A stretch of 64,000 nt of DNA from Edaphobacillus lindanitolerans. Its GTDB lineage: Bacteria; Bacillota; Bacilli; Bacillales_A; Planococcaceae. Where the stretch lies: positions 1 through 64,000 of the forward strand of contig NZ_FTPL01000005.1 in the NCBI RefSeq assembly GCF_900156305.1. The letters run 5' to 3'. Below, piece by piece: positions 1 to 10,250 of this stretch; positions within the stretch are counted from its first letter, which is position 1; each line of letters starts with the position of its first letter. The notes beneath the pieces are model-generated. The model was not told the DNA's origin and did not search any database. It saw only the letters and a program-made list of their open reading frames with translations. The translations under genes and the position numbers were made by a program.

Positions 1-64
1 TAAGCTCTTCAGCGCCGATGGTAGTCGGGGGCTTCCCCCTGCAAGAGTAGGACATCGCTGGGCA
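1..64 (+). rRNA. rrf: 5S ribosomal RNA, 3' end (partial)
   Basis: The first bases match the distal part of a Bacillales 5S rRNA: a GCCGATGGTAGT block, a G/C-rich hairpin, then GAGAGTAGGAC-like sequence (here AAGAGTAGGACATCGCTGGGC). The 5' part lies outside the window. A strong terminator follows at once, as expected for the end of an rrn operon. The exact 3' end is uncertain by a few bases. Confidence 0.85.
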
Positions 65-69
65 CAAGG

Positions 70-95
70 CCGTCTCCAACCGGAGACGGTTTTTT
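70..95 (+). terminator. rho-independent terminator of the rRNA operon
   Basis: An 8-bp perfect stem (CCGTCTCC / GGAGACGG) with a 4-nt loop is followed by six T. It sits just after the 5S rRNA. Confidence 0.9.
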
Positions 96-297
96 CATGT
101 TTTATAAAGGTTCGGCGGGAGAAGAAGAGGATCGCACGGAACGTCCCCAGCGTTTTTTTCGACTGGGACGGAAGAATACTCTCCCTCCACTTCGCCGTTG
201 ATAGCAAATCAGTACAAAATCCCCGGCTGTTCCGGTACACTGGGTTCAGCAGAAACGACCAATTGCCGCCGGGCGGCCTGGAAGATGGAGTGAGAAG

Positions 298-750
298 ATG
301 GAATGGACGATAGAAGTAACGGGACTCCGGGAGACGGAGCAGCTGGCTTTGCGTTTGGCTTCCCTGCTCAAGGGCGGTGAAGTGATCACGCTTGAAGGGG
401 ATCTGGGTGCCGGAAAGACGACATTCACGCAGGCCCTGGCGAAAGGGCTGGACATCCGGCGTACCGTCAACAGCCCGACCTTCACAATCCTCAAACAATA
501 TGAAGGGCGGCTGCCGCTGAATCATCTGGATGTCTACCGGCTGGCGGACAGCGATGAGGATCTCGGCTGGGACGAACTGTTCTTCGGAGACGCCGTGTCG
601 GTCATTGAATGGGCGCGCTATATATCCGAGGAACTCCCGGACGAGCGGCTCGACATCGAAATCGCGCGTACCGGGGACGAGGGACGGCTATTCCGCTTCC
701 GTCCGTCCGGGAGCCGCTATGAAGCATTGGTAAAGGAGATCGGATTATGA
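298..750 (+). CDS. tsaE: tRNA t6A37 biosynthesis ATPase TsaE
   Basis: TsaE is the P-loop ATPase that works with TsaB and TsaD to make threonylcarbamoyladenosine at position 37 of ANN-decoding tRNAs, in the cytoplasm. The 150-residue product has the Walker A motif GDLGAGKTT at residues 34-42, then the family blocks SPTF and HLDVYRL. Length is normal for the family. The ATG follows a GGAG-type ribosome site, and the stop overlaps the tsaB start by 4 bases (ATGA), which suggests translational coupling. It opens a tsaE-tsaB-rimI-tsaD operon, the B. subtilis ydiB-ydiE order. Confidence 0.95.
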   Translation: MEWTIEVTGLRETEQLALRLASLLKGGEVITLEGDLGAGKTTFTQALAKGLDIRRTVNSPTFTILKQYEGRLPLNHLDVYRLADSDEDLGWDELFFGDAVSVIEWARYISEELPDERLDIEIARTGDEGRLFRFRPSGSRYEALVKEIGL

Positions 751-1463
751 TCTGGCTGGGTCTGGATACATCGAATCTGCCGCTTTCCGCCGCCCTTGTG
801 CGGGACGGTGAGCTGCTTGTTGAATTGAATTCCGCTGTGGGCCTCAATCATTCCGAGGGAGCGATGCCGGCCGTGGACGAGCTGTTCGGACGGGCCGGGC
901 TTGCCCCGTCGGACATCGATGCCATCGCGGTTGCCGAAGGCCCGGGATCCTATACCGGTGTCCGGATCGGCGTCACCATCGCGAAAACGCTCGCCTGGAC
1001 GCTCGATAAGCCGCTGACCGGCGTCTCGAGCCTCCGGGTCCTCGCCGCCAATGTCCTTTCGCCGGACGTGACCATCTGTCCGCTGATCGATGCGCGCCGC
1101 GGCAATGTGTTTGCAGGTCTTTACAAAAGGACGCGGCAAGGAACGATCGAAGTGGTGGAGGAAGACCGCCATCAGGCCTTCTCCGACCTTCTTGACCGAC
1201 TTGGAGAAGGGGAAGGCCCCGTCGTCTTTCTCGGTCCCGGCGCGAGCGTGCACTGGGAAACTGCCGGCGAGGCGCTCGGTCACCGGGCGGTCCGCGCACA
1301 TGCCGGGCAGGACATCCCGCGTGCTTCCCTTCTGATCGATGAGGCGCAGAACCTGCCGCCTGTCGGGGATCTGCATTCGTTTACGCCGGAGTACCGCCGG
1401 ATCCCTGAAGCCGTGTCAAACTGGCGCAAATCGCAGGAAGGGAATGTCCCGGATGGACGATAA
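747..1463 (+). CDS. tsaB: tRNA t6A37 biosynthesis protein TsaB
   Basis: TsaB is an inactive ASKHA-fold paralogue of TsaD and the dimer partner that holds the t6A threonylcarbamoyltransferase complex together. The 238-residue product starts with the typical LGLDTSN segment and contains EGPGSYTGVRIG, a hallmark of the family. The start codon lies inside the tsaE stop (ATGA overlap) behind an AAGGAG ribosome site. Its 3' end overlaps the beginning of rimI. Confidence 0.95.
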   Translation: MIWLGLDTSNLPLSAALVRDGELLVELNSAVGLNHSEGAMPAVDELFGRAGLAPSDIDAIAVAEGPGSYTGVRIGVTIAKTLAWTLDKPLTGVSSLRVLAANVLSPDVTICPLIDARRGNVFAGLYKRTRQGTIEVVEEDRHQAFSDLLDRLGEGEGPVVFLGPGASVHWETAGEALGHRAVRAHAGQDIPRASLLIDEAQNLPPVGDLHSFTPEYRRIPEAVSNWRKSQEGNVPDGR

Positions 1464-1920
1464 GCCGCAAACCACGGTCACCTTCCGCAAAATGGTGCTT
1501 ACTGACGTGCCGGCGGTCTACCGGGTGGAGACCGATGCCTTTACGGCACCCTGGTCGCTCGAGGCATTTGAGCAGGAGATGCTCCGGAACGAATATGCCT
1601 ATTACGTGCTCGCTGAAAAGGAAGAGGAAGTCGTCGGGTATGCGGGGATGTGGCTGATCCTCGATGAGAGCCACATCACAAACGTGGCGGTGCTCGGTTC
1701 CTATAGAGGAACCGGCATCGGAGAGGCGCTCATGCGGGAGATTATGCGCCGGGCGTCCGGCCACGGTGCCCGGACGATGACGCTCGAAGTGCGGGTGTCC
1801 AATGAGCCGGCACGGAATCTTTACCGAAAGCTCGGTTTCCGTGAAGGCGGCATCCGCAGGGGTTATTACACAGACAACGGGGAAGATGCCCTCGTCATGT
1901 GGACGGAGTTGACAGCATGA
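1453..1920 (+). CDS. rimI: ribosomal-protein-S18 alanine N-acetyltransferase RimI (GNAT)
   Basis: This is a GNAT-fold acetyltransferase, usually assigned to N-terminal acetylation of ribosomal protein S18. The 155-residue product has the acetyl-CoA loop Y-R-G-T-G-I-G and the RimI-type ending [20 protein letters not shown] chose the ATG at 1453 because the AGGAAGGG ribosome site is correctly spaced for it. The in-frame ATG at 1444 is too close, and a much longer upstream reading frame has non-protein-like composition. Its stop overlaps tsaD by 4 bases. Its position between tsaB and tsaD is the conserved Bacillales arrangement. Confidence 0.92.
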   Translation: MDDKPQTTVTFRKMVLTDVPAVYRVETDAFTAPWSLEAFEQEMLRNEYAYYVLAEKEEEVVGYAGMWLILDESHITNVAVLGSYRGTGIGEALMREIMRRASGHGARTMTLEVRVSNEPARNLYRKLGFREGGIRRGYYTDNGEDALVMWTELTA

Positions 1921-2957
1921 AGGACATTTATATTCTTGGCATTGAGACAAGCTGTGATGAAACGGCGGCATCCGTCGTTCGGAACGGACGGGAGATCGTC
2001 TCCAACGTAGTGGCCTCCCAGATTGAGAGCCATAAGCGTTTCGGAGGCGTCGTGCCGGAAGTGGCTTCCCGCCACCATGTCGAGCAGATCACGCTTGTCA
2101 TTGAACAGGCACTCCGCGAAGCCGGAATCACGCCCGGTGGATTAAACGCGGTGGCCGTCACCCAGGGACCCGGACTGGTCGGAGCCCTTCTGGTCGGAGT
2201 GAATGCCGCGAAGGCATTTGCGTTCGCCCACGGACTGCCGGTGATCGGTGTCCATCATATCGCGGGACATGTCTATGCCAACCGCCTCGCAGGCGGGATG
2301 GAGTTCCCATTGGTGGCGCTCATCATTTCAGGAGGGCACACCGAGCTTGTCTACATGGAACGGGACGGTTCCTTCGAACTGATCGGGGAGACGAGGGACG
2401 ATGCGGCGGGCGAAGCCTATGATAAGGTTGCCCGCATCCTCGGACTGCCCTACCCGGGCGGACCGCATATCGACCGGCTCGCCCATGAGGCAGAGGAGTC
2501 GGTCAAGTTTCCGAGGGCATGGCTGGAAGACGGGTCGTATGATTTCAGTTTCAGCGGTCTGAAGTCGGCGGTCATCAATTATGTGCATAATGCCAATCAG
2601 AAGGGCGAGACCGTCGACCCGGCCAAAGTGGCCGCAGGATTCCAGGAGAGCGTCGTGGAAGTCGTGACGGGGAAGACGGTCCGGGCAGCGAAGGCGTTCG
2701 GTGTGCAGCAGGTGATCGCGGCCGGCGGTGTTGCGGCCAACCGGGGTCTCCGGGACTCTCTTGCCGAGGCACTCGGGAAGGAAGAGATCGAATTCCATGT
2801 TCCCCCGCTCAATCTCTGCACGGACAACGCGGCGATGATCGCAGCGGCAGGTTCGTCGATGTTTGAAGCAGGGGTGCGGGGCGATCTCCGGATGAACGGA
2901 AAGCCGGGGCTGGAACTGCTCGGCTGGACGGCTGAAAATGAACAGAAAAATAGGTGA
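1917..2957 (+). CDS. tsaD: tRNA N6-adenosine threonylcarbamoyltransferase TsaD
   Basis: TsaD transfers the threonylcarbamoyl group from TC-AMP to A37 of tRNA. The 346-residue product opens with [16 protein letters not shown] and carries the HHxxGH metal motif (His114 and His118 as likely ligands), then ISGGHT. The ATG at 1917 overlaps the rimI stop (ATGA). An upstream in-frame ATG at 1899 would add six residues but lies inside rimI and fits the family less well. It is the last gene of the t6A operon, with a stem-loop just downstream. Confidence 0.95.
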   Translation: MKDIYILGIETSCDETAASVVRNGREIVSNVVASQIESHKRFGGVVPEVASRHHVEQITLVIEQALREAGITPGGLNAVAVTQGPGLVGALLVGVNAAKAFAFAHGLPVIGVHHIAGHVYANRLAGGMEFPLVALIISGGHTELVYMERDGSFELIGETRDDAAGEAYDKVARILGLPYPGGPHIDRLAHEAEESVKFPRAWLEDGSYDFSFSGLKSAVINYVHNANQKGETVDPAKVAAGFQESVVEVVTGKTVRAAKAFGVQQVIAAGGVAANRGLRDSLAEALGKEEIEFHVPPLNLCTDNAAMIAAAGSSMFEAGVRGDLRMNGKPGLELLGWTAENEQKNR

Positions 2958-2960
2958 ACA

Positions 2961-2999
2961 GAGAGGAGCCTGTCATTCGACAAGCTCCTCTCTCGTTCT
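2961..2999 (+). terminator. terminator-like stem-loop after tsaD
   Basis: A 9-bp stem (GAGAGGAGC / GCTCCTCTC) is followed by a short T-rich stretch (CGTTCTTC). The poor T-run makes termination efficiency uncertain. Confidence 0.6.
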
Positions 3000-3038
3000 T
3001 CATAATCCTCAAAGTCTGTCAAGAGGGAACGTCTGTAC

Positions 3039-3209
3039 TTATGCACATTTGTTGATAACTTGTTGATAAGTTGGGGATTTATGCGCCGGTTATCCTCTGC
3101 TTTTGAAAAAATAGTGTGCAAAACTCAGATGGTTTCTGTGGATATAGTGGATAACTGTGTGCATATCCCGTTTTCATGCGGTCGGCCGTGTGAATAAGTT
3201 TGTGGAAAA
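3039..3209. promoter_or_regulatory. cluster of DnaA-box-like 9-mers between tsaD and the ABC-F gene
   Basis: Within 171 bp there are two exact matches to the DnaA box TTATNCACA (3039-3047 forward; 3189-3197 reverse) and at least seven single-mismatch copies. Those are TGTTGATAA at 3050 and 3061, TGTGCAAAA at 3115, TGTGGATAT at 3137, AGTGGATAA at 3146, TGTGCATAT at 3158 and TGTGGAAAA at 3201. Most face the same way. The cluster lies between two convergent genes, so it is not an obvious promoter. From memory, B. subtilis has intergenic DnaA-box clusters outside oriC, one of them next to gcp (tsaD), so this may be the equivalent. Confidence 0.7.
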
Positions 3210-3293
3210 TCTCATCGCCATGGCGAGATTCTGCAGGAAAATGAAAAGCTGCCGGCCTGTCTGCCCGGCAGCTTGCATCGTTGTTTTCATCAG

Positions 3294-5237
3294 TCAGGCT
3301 TCTTCCAGGGAGGCCTGCAGTTCCATCCACCGTTCCATGCAAGTTTCATGGAGTTCGTGCCGGCGGTCAAGATCCGCCTGGATTTCCGAAAGCTTTACAT
3401 GGTCGTCGGAGTGCGCTGGATTGTTCAGTTCTTCCTCGAGTCTGCCGATTTCGGCTTCAAGAGATTCCATTTCCTGCTCCGCTTCCTCGAGGGCCCGCTG
3501 GAGCCGCCGGCGTTCCCGCTGCCGTTCCTTGCTCTCGGGCACCGGCTTCCCGGGGACCGGAGCGGCTTTCCGGGACTGGTTGGCCTGCTGCTCGGCAGCG
3601 AGCTCAAGCAGCAGCTCTTCCTGTTCTTTCTTCTTTTCCACATAATAATCGTAGTCGCCGAGGAATTCTTCGGATCCTTCCGGTGAGAGCTCGATCACCT
3701 TTGTCGCAATCCGGTTGATGAAATACCGGTCATGCGAGACGAACAGGAGCGTCCCGGGATAGTCCAGCAGCGCATTTTCCAGCACTTCTTTGCTGTCGAG
3801 GTCCAGATGGTTCGTCGGCTCGTCGAGGACGAGGGTGTTCGATTTCTCAAGGACCAGCTTGGCGAGCGCGAGACGCGCCTTCTCTCCCCCCGAAAGGGAA
3901 GCGACCGGTTTCGTCACATCATCCCCGCTGAACAGGAAGCGTCCGAGGAGTGTCCGGACGTCTTTTTCATTCATGAGCGGCCATTCATTCCAGATCTCCT
4001 GCAGGACCGTACCTGAGCCGGTGAGTTCGGCCTGCTCCTGGTCATAAAAGCCGTATTGGACATTCGTCCCCACTGCGATCTCTCCTCCGAGAACAGGCAG
4101 CCGGTCCGTCAATGTCTTCAGGAGGGTCGACTTGCCGACGCCGTTCGGCCCGATGAACGCAATCCGGTCTTGCCGGTAGACCCGGAAGTCCAGATGCTCG
4201 GAGACGGGCGTGCCGCCGTGTCCGATGGCTAGGTCATGGACGGCGAGGACATCGTTGCCGCTTTTGCGGTCGATGCCGAACGTGAAGGCGGCGGATTTTT
4301 CATTGCCGTCCGGTGCGTCCATCCAGTCGGTCTTCTCGAGCACTTTCCGTCTGCTCTGGGCCATTTTCGTCGTGGAGGCCCGGGCGATGTTCCGCTGGAC
4401 GAATTCCTCGAGCTTTGCTTTCTCGTCCATCTGCTTTTCATACAGTTTGCGGTCCCGTTCATAGTTCTTCGCCTTCTGGTCGAGATAGGCGCTGTAGTTT
4501 CCGACGTATTTCGTCACTTTTCGACGGGATACTTCATAGACGATCGTCACGACCTGATCCAGGAAGTAGCGGTCGTGGGACACGATCAGGATGGCGCCCT
4601 CATAGCCCTGCAAGTATCGCTCAAGCCAGGACAGCGCTTCGATGTCCAGATGGTTTGTCGGCTCATCGAGGATCAGCAGGTCCGGCTTTGACAGCAGGAG
4701 CCGTGCAAGGGCGAGGCGGGTGCGCTGCCCGCCCGAAAGCGTGTGGATCTTCTTGTCCCGGTCTTCGGGATAAAAGCGCATGCCGTGCAGGACGGAGCGG
4801 GTTTCCGATTCATACTGATAGCCGCCGGCTTCCTGGAACCGGTGCTGCAGATCGTCGTAGGCTTCCATCACCTTCCGGTAGGACTCTTCGTCCCCGTAGA
4901 CGGAGGGATCCGCCATCCGCTGTTCAAGTGTCCGGAGTTCATGCTCCATGTCATGGAGCGGCTGGAAGATGGTCATCATCTCTTCCCAGATCGTCCGGTC
5001 GGAGTCGAGTCCGGTATGCTGGTCGAGATAGCCGATCCGGACGTCTTTCGGCATGATGATATCTCCCTCATCCCGGCTCAGCTCCCCGGTGATGATTTTC
5101 AGGAGGGTCGATTTTCCGGCTCCGTTGCGGCCGACGAGCGCCACCCGGTCCCGGTGCTGCACTTCCAATTTGACGCCTGAAAGAATCTCTTCTCCGGCGA
5201 ATGATTTTGTCACATTGTTCACTTGAAGGACGATCAT
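3294..5237 (-). CDS. ABC-F family ATP-binding protein (YdiF-like)
   Basis: A cytosolic translation-factor-type ABC-F protein with two ATPase domains and no membrane segments. The first Walker A is GRNGAGKST at residues 36-44, the second GPNGVGKST. Both halves have LSGG signatures and LDEPTNHLD Walker B blocks. A charged C-terminal coiled coil (roughly residues 545-645) is rich in E, R and L. Its 647 residues match B. subtilis YdiF, which sits at the same place. The start at 5237 is the ATG behind AGAGGTGG. An upstream extension to 5282 is possible but not family-like. Likely role: binding the ribosomal E site to relieve stalled or idle ribosomes (family knowledge). Confidence 0.9.
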   Translation of the reverse strand: MIVLQVNNVTKSFAGEEILSGVKLEVQHRDRVALVGRNGAGKSTLLKIITGELSRDEGDIIMPKDVRIGYLDQHTGLDSDRTIWEEMMTIFQPLHDMEHELRTLEQRMADPSVYGDEESYRKVMEAYDDLQHRFQEAGGYQYESETRSVLHGMRFYPEDRDKKIHTLSGGQRTRLALARLLLSKPDLLILDEPTNHLDIEALSWLERYLQGYEGAILIVSHDRYFLDQVVTIVYEVSRRKVTKYVGNYSAYLDQKAKNYERDRKLYEKQMDEKAKLEEFVQRNIARASTTKMAQSRRKVLEKTDWMDAPDGNEKSAAFTFGIDRKSGNDVLAVHDLAIGHGGTPVSEHLDFRVYRQDRIAFIGPNGVGKSTLLKTLTDRLPVLGGEIAVGTNVQYGFYDQEQAELTGSGTVLQEIWNEWPLMNEKDVRTLLGRFLFSGDDVTKPVASLSGGEKARLALAKLVLEKSNTLVLDEPTNHLDLDSKEVLENALLDYPGTLLFVSHDRYFINRIATKVIELSPEGSEEFLGDYDYYVEKKKEQEELLLELAAEQQANQSRKAAPVPGKPVPESKERQRERRRLQRALEEAEQEMESLEAEIGRLEEELNNPAHSDDHVKLSEIQADLDRRHELHETCMERWMELQASLEEA

Positions 5238-5366
5238 GATTTCCACCTCTATTCCTCTCCAGTTTAATCGATGGGACCGCACGGCGCAACGGCTCGCCTT
5301 TACATGAGAAGGGGACTGCTGTAAGATGGAAGCGGTTCAAGAAGGAAGGTTCCACAGGAGGAAAAC

Positions 5367-6011
5367 ATGGACGAAAAAACTAATAAAGTCCCGCAGGCGA
5401 CATCCAAGCGGCTTCCCCTCTATTACCGGTTCATCCAGAAGTTCGCCAACTCCGGCAAGGAGAGAGTTTCTTCCCAGGAACTGAGCGATGCGATGAAGAT
5501 CGACTCTGCGACGATCCGCAGGGACTTCTCCTATTTCGGTGCGCTCGGGAAGAAGGGCTACGGATATGATGTCAGGACGCTGCTGGAGTTTTTCCGGAAG
5601 ACGCTCGATCAGGACGAGGCGACGAATGTGGCGCTTGTCGGTGTGGGAAGCCTCGGGAACGCCTTTTTGAAATATAATTTCCACAAAAACCATAACACCC
5701 GGATTGTCGTGGCGTTCGATCCGAACGCAGGCGACGGCGGAACAATCGTCAATGACATTCCGATCTTCAGGCCGGACGAGCTGGAAAAGCGGCTCGGCGA
5801 ATACCATGTCGAGATGGCGATCCTGACGGTACCGTCCAGGGCCGCACAGGAGATGGCCGACCGGCTGGCGGCACTCGGCGTCAAGGGCATCCTGAACTTC
5901 GCGCCGGTCCGGCTCTCCGTGCCCGAGGGAGTCAGGATCCACTCGATCGATCTGTCCGTCGAGATGCAGGCGCTCATCTATTCCATCCGCAATGACGAAA
6001 AATCGACATAA
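5367..6011 (+). CDS. rex: redox-sensing transcriptional repressor Rex
   Basis: Rex is a homodimeric NAD(H)-responsive repressor of fermentation and respiration genes. The 214-residue product has an N-terminal winged helix ([10 protein letters not shown] to RDFSYFG, about residues 18-60) and a Rossmann domain with the nucleotide loop VGVGSLGNA. The C-terminal helix reads SIRNDEKST. The ATG follows AGGAGG. It is divergent from the ABC-F gene and just upstream of tatA, as in B. subtilis (ydiH). I found no convincing Rex operator in its own upstream region. Confidence 0.95.
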   Translation: MDEKTNKVPQATSKRLPLYYRFIQKFANSGKERVSSQELSDAMKIDSATIRRDFSYFGALGKKGYGYDVRTLLEFFRKTLDQDEATNVALVGVGSLGNAFLKYNFHKNHNTRIVVAFDPNAGDGGTIVNDIPIFRPDELEKRLGEYHVEMAILTVPSRAAQEMADRLAALGVKGILNFAPVRLSVPEGVRIHSIDLSVEMQALIYSIRNDEKST

Positions 6012-6084
6012 ACCGGCTCCTGTATAAATGGAATTATGGGCTGGAATCATGTAGAATTGTGTTATTAACAAGGGAGGTGTCGGC

Positions 6085-6276
6085 ATGTCACCAGGTCCAA
6101 TGAGTCTTGTGCTGATTGCCATCGTCGCTTTGATCATCTTCGGTCCTAAAAAGCTTCCTGAATTCGGCAAGGCAGTCGGTTCATCACTGCGCGAGTTCAA
6201 GAATGCGACAAAAGGCCTCGTAGACGATGACGAGGACAGCAAAAAAGAAGCTGCCGAACAAAAAGACGTCAAATAA
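6085..6276 (+). CDS. tatA: twin-arginine translocase subunit TatA
   Basis: TatA oligomers form the pore element of the Tat system, which exports folded proteins. The 63-residue product has the short N-terminal membrane segment ([13 protein letters not shown]), the [14 protein letters not shown] hinge and amphipathic helix, and an acidic/lysine-rich tail. The ATG follows GGGAGGTG. It is followed 30 bp later by tatC, giving a minimal TatA-TatC pair of the Bacillus type, with no separate TatB. A likely client is encoded at 26921-27775. Confidence 0.95.
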   Translation: MSPGPMSLVLIAIVALIIFGPKKLPEFGKAVGSSLREFKNATKGLVDDDEDSKKEAAEQKDVK

Positions 6277-6306
6277 GACGCCTCATCAGTTAGGAAGTCA
6301 TCTTTC

Positions 6307-7110
6307 ATGAATGATAAACAACTGTCGATCATCGAACATATAGAGGAACTGAGAAAACGGCTGATGGTTATCGTCGTTTTCTTTGTTATTGCGATCATCG
6401 GCGGATTCTTTCTCGCGAGGCCGATCATCCAGTTCCTCCAGAACAGCGAAGAGGCCAAGCAGTTCCAGCTGAACGCATTCAGCGTGGCCGATCCGATGTT
6501 CATCTACCTGAAGGTGATCATCTTCATCGCCATCGTGATCATTTCCCCCGTCATCCTCTACCAGCTCTGGGCGTTCGTCTCTCCGGGGCTTTCGGAGACG
6601 GAGCGGCGGGTGACGCTGAGTTATATCCCGTTCGCCTTCGTGCTTTTCCTGGCGGGCATCTCGTTTTCTTATTTTGTCCTGTTTCCGTATCTGATCTCGT
6701 TCATGACAAACCTGTCCGACAACCTGGACATCCAGCAGACGATCGGGGTCAATGAATACTTCAACTTCCTGTTCCAGATCACCTGGCCGTTCGGTCTGGT
6801 GTTCCAGCTGCCGGTCGTCCTGCTGTTCTTTTCACGGCTCGGGGTCCTCGATCCGGCATTGCTCGTCAGGTTCCGGAAGTTTGCCTGGTTCGGCCTGTTC
6901 GTGCTGGCAGCGTTCATCACGCCGCCGGACCTGTTCTCCCATCTGTTCACGACCGTCCCGCTCATCATCCTTTATGAGATCAGCGTACTGATCTCGCGTG
7001 CGGGCTACCGGAAGTACCTGAAGGCCGAACAGCAACGGCAGCAGGAAGAGATGCAGGCGGAACGCGAGCGGATCCTGGAAGAACAACAAAAGCGCCTCCA
7101 CGCGGACTGA
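6307..7110 (+). CDS. tatC: twin-arginine translocase subunit TatC
   Basis: TatC is the signal-peptide receptor of the Tat pathway and a six-helix inner-membrane protein. The 267-residue product starts with IIEHIEELRKRL, the typical cytosolic N-terminus, and has several long hydrophobic helices, the SPGLSETERR loop and FAWFGLFVLAAFITPPD. The last 40 or so residues form an E/Q/R-rich, probably helical tail. It is co-transcribed with tatA, and the terminator stem overlaps its last codons. Confidence 0.95.
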   Translation: MNDKQLSIIEHIEELRKRLMVIVVFFVIAIIGGFFLARPIIQFLQNSEEAKQFQLNAFSVADPMFIYLKVIIFIAIVIISPVILYQLWAFVSPGLSETERRVTLSYIPFAFVLFLAGISFSYFVLFPYLISFMTNLSDNLDIQQTIGVNEYFNFLFQITWPFGLVFQLPVVLLFFSRLGVLDPALLVRFRKFAWFGLFVLAAFITPPDLFSHLFTTVPLIILYEISVLISRAGYRKYLKAEQQRQQEEMQAERERILEEQQKRLHAD

Positions 7111-7132
7111 GTTTCCGCGGGAGGCGTTTTTT
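7093..7132 (+). terminator. terminator between tatC and the convergent protease gene
   Basis: The stem CGCCTCC / GGAGGCG with an inner CGCGG / CCGCG helix is followed by six T. The 5' arm lies in the last codons of tatC. Confidence 0.85.
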
Positions 7133-7134
7133 GC

Positions 7135-7863
7135 TTATTGGATATTGGAAAGGCGTTCCATCGTCCGGATGAACTCCTGGATCTTGTCCATATTGAGCTG
7201 GACGATCATGACGAATCCGTTCAGCAGCATGTGGGCGATGATCGAGGTGGTGATCCGTTTCGTCCGGTGATAAAGGAATGCAAAGATGAATCCGGATGCG
7301 GCGTAAAGCAGGATGTGCGTGAACTCCATATGCATCGCGGCGAAGGCGATGGAGCTCACGGCCGCCGCCACAAAGAAGTTCGTCCGGTCGACGAGGCCGC
7401 CGAACACGATCCGCCTGAAGATGAACTCTTCCAGGATCGGGGCGAAGAAGACGATGGCGAAGATGGCGGGCTTCGCTGTATCCGCCACCGTCACGAGTGC
7501 GGCCGTGTTCTGTGATCCGGCTTCGACTCCGAGCATCTGCTCGATCATGCCGGCCAGCCCCTGGCCGAACAGGACCATGAAGAATCCGGCAACCCCGAGC
7601 AGGACGGACACGCCGACGGAGGCCTTTGGGCCCTTGGGCGTCCTTAGATAGGTTTTATCGGAGCGGACGAGAAGCAATGTCGCTGCCACGGCGACCCCGA
7701 ACGAGATGAAGATCCACCATCCGGTCGCAAGAAGTGCGGCTTCCCGTTCCTCGTGGCCCGCTGCGACGAGCCGGGGGATGATCTGCTCAAGAACCGGTCC
7801 TCCGGAGAGCTGCGCCGCGGCATAAACGAGAAATATCCAAAGTGAAGTATGGCGTTTTTTCAA
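7135..7863 (-). CDS. CPBP family intramembrane metalloprotease (YdiL-like)
   Basis: A membrane protein of 242 residues with about seven hydrophobic helices. It carries the CPBP/Abi motifs: EExxxR at residues 145-150 (Glu145, Glu146, Arg150), a His at 178 in FAAMHMEF, and a later histidine-containing helix. These residues form the predicted zinc site of the Rce1-like fold. B. subtilis has ydiL at the same position. The substrate is unknown. It is convergent with tatC and divergent from groES. Confidence 0.88.
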   Translation of the reverse strand: MKKRHTSLWIFLVYAAAQLSGGPVLEQIIPRLVAAGHEEREAALLATGWWIFISFGVAVAATLLLVRSDKTYLRTPKGPKASVGVSVLLGVAGFFMVLFGQGLAGMIEQMLGVEAGSQNTAALVTVADTAKPAIFAIVFFAPILEEFIFRRIVFGGLVDRTNFFVAAAVSSIAFAAMHMEFTHILLYAASGFIFAFLYHRTKRITTSIIAHMLLNGFVMIVQLNMDKIQEFIRTMERLSNIQ

Positions 7864-7953
7864 GGTCAGAATCCTTTCTTCCAGCAGGTCGTTATGATCT
7901 GATTGTAGAGGGAAGACCGTAAAACTTCAAAGCCCGGACCTTGCGCGTCCCGC

Positions 7954-7985
7954 TTGCAAAACCGGAACGGATTGATTATTATAAT
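7954..7985 (+). promoter_or_regulatory. sigma-A-type promoter of groESL
   Basis: TTGCAA (7954-7959) is followed after 17 bp by TATTAT (7977-7982), overlapping a TATAAT (7980-7985). It lies directly upstream of the CIRCE operator. Confidence 0.6.
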
Positions 7986-7992
7986 ACTTGTG

Positions 7993-8019
7993 TTAGCACT
8001 CCTGGTTAGCGAGTGCTAA
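7993..8019 (+). promoter_or_regulatory. CIRCE operator (HrcA binding site)
   Basis: Perfect CIRCE: TTAGCACTC, a 9-bp spacer, GAGTGCTAA. It overlaps the expected transcription start of groESL, so HrcA should repress the chaperonin operon in the absence of stress. Confidence 0.97.
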
Positions 8020-8060
8020 CAAACGACAATCATCGACAGATCAAGAGGAGGGTGTTTCAC

Positions 8061-8345
8061 GTGTTGAAACCATTGGGTGATCGCATCATCATTGAATTGA
8101 TCGAAGCGGAGGAAACCACTTCGAGCGGCATCGTACTTCCTGATTCCGCAAAGGAAAAGCCGCAGGAAGGAAAGGTCATCGCAGTCGGAACCGGCCGCTA
8201 CCTCGACAACGGCACGAAAGTGGACCTGGAAGTCAAAGAGGGCGACCACATCATCTTCTCGAAATATGCAGGCACAGAAGTCAAATACGGCGGGGAAGAG
8301 TACCTTATCCTCCGCGAAAACGACATTCTGGCCATCCTTGGCTGA
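8061..8345 (+). CDS. groES: co-chaperonin GroES
   Basis: GroES is the heptameric lid of the GroEL folding chamber. With the GTG start at 8061 the product is 94 residues, beginning MLKPLGDR. It contains the mobile loop ([19 protein letters not shown]) and the roof and dome segments, and ends [11 protein letters not shown]. The GTG is well spaced from GAGGAGGG. An earlier in-frame ATG at 8013 lies inside the CIRCE element and is not credible. It forms an operon with groEL, 61 bp downstream. Confidence 0.97.
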   Translation: MLKPLGDRIIIELIEAEETTSSGIVLPDSAKEKPQEGKVIAVGTGRYLDNGTKVDLEVKEGDHIIFSKYAGTEVKYGGEEYLILRENDILAILG

Positions 8346-8349
8346 ATAA

Positions 8350-10035
<1,686 letters not shown>

Positions 10036-10112
10036 TCTTTTCTGACCCTTGGGCCGCGATGGGGTCGGTCATGTGACTGCTGCCCCATCATCATGCTCAC
10101 AGTTAGAAATAG

Positions 10113-10146
10113 AAAGACCTCTTACATTTCATGTAAGAGGTCTTTT
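10113..10146 (+). terminator. rho-independent terminator of groESL
   Basis: A 15-bp perfect stem (AAAGACCTCTTACAT and its complement) with a 3-nt loop and T-rich right arm. Confidence 0.9.
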
Positions 10147-10201
10147 GCATTTTAAATAAGGTATACACGCTTAAAAGGGCAGAGGACGCGATAAGGCCAA
10201 G

Positions 10202-10240
10202 AAAAGAGGCCAACCATAGAAAAAATGGTTCACCTCTTTT
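10202..10240 (-). terminator. terminator-like hairpin after the lipoprotein gene
   Basis: AAAAGAGG...AACCAT pairs with ATGGTT...CCTCTTTT with two mismatched positions and A/T-rich ends on both sides. It could act in both directions and lies just past the minus-strand gene that ends at 10251. Confidence 0.65.
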
Positions 10241-10250
10241 GTATCATCTC

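Noticed and set aside
6056-6071. Rex operator before tatA (TTGTGTTATTAACAA)
   Set aside because: The half-sites are not symmetric at Rex spacing (TTGTGAA-N4-TTCACAA); match too poor.
5337-6503. 388-codon frame antisense to rex, tatA and tatC
   Set aside because: It lies opposite three well-recognised genes; composition is a shadow of their codon bias.
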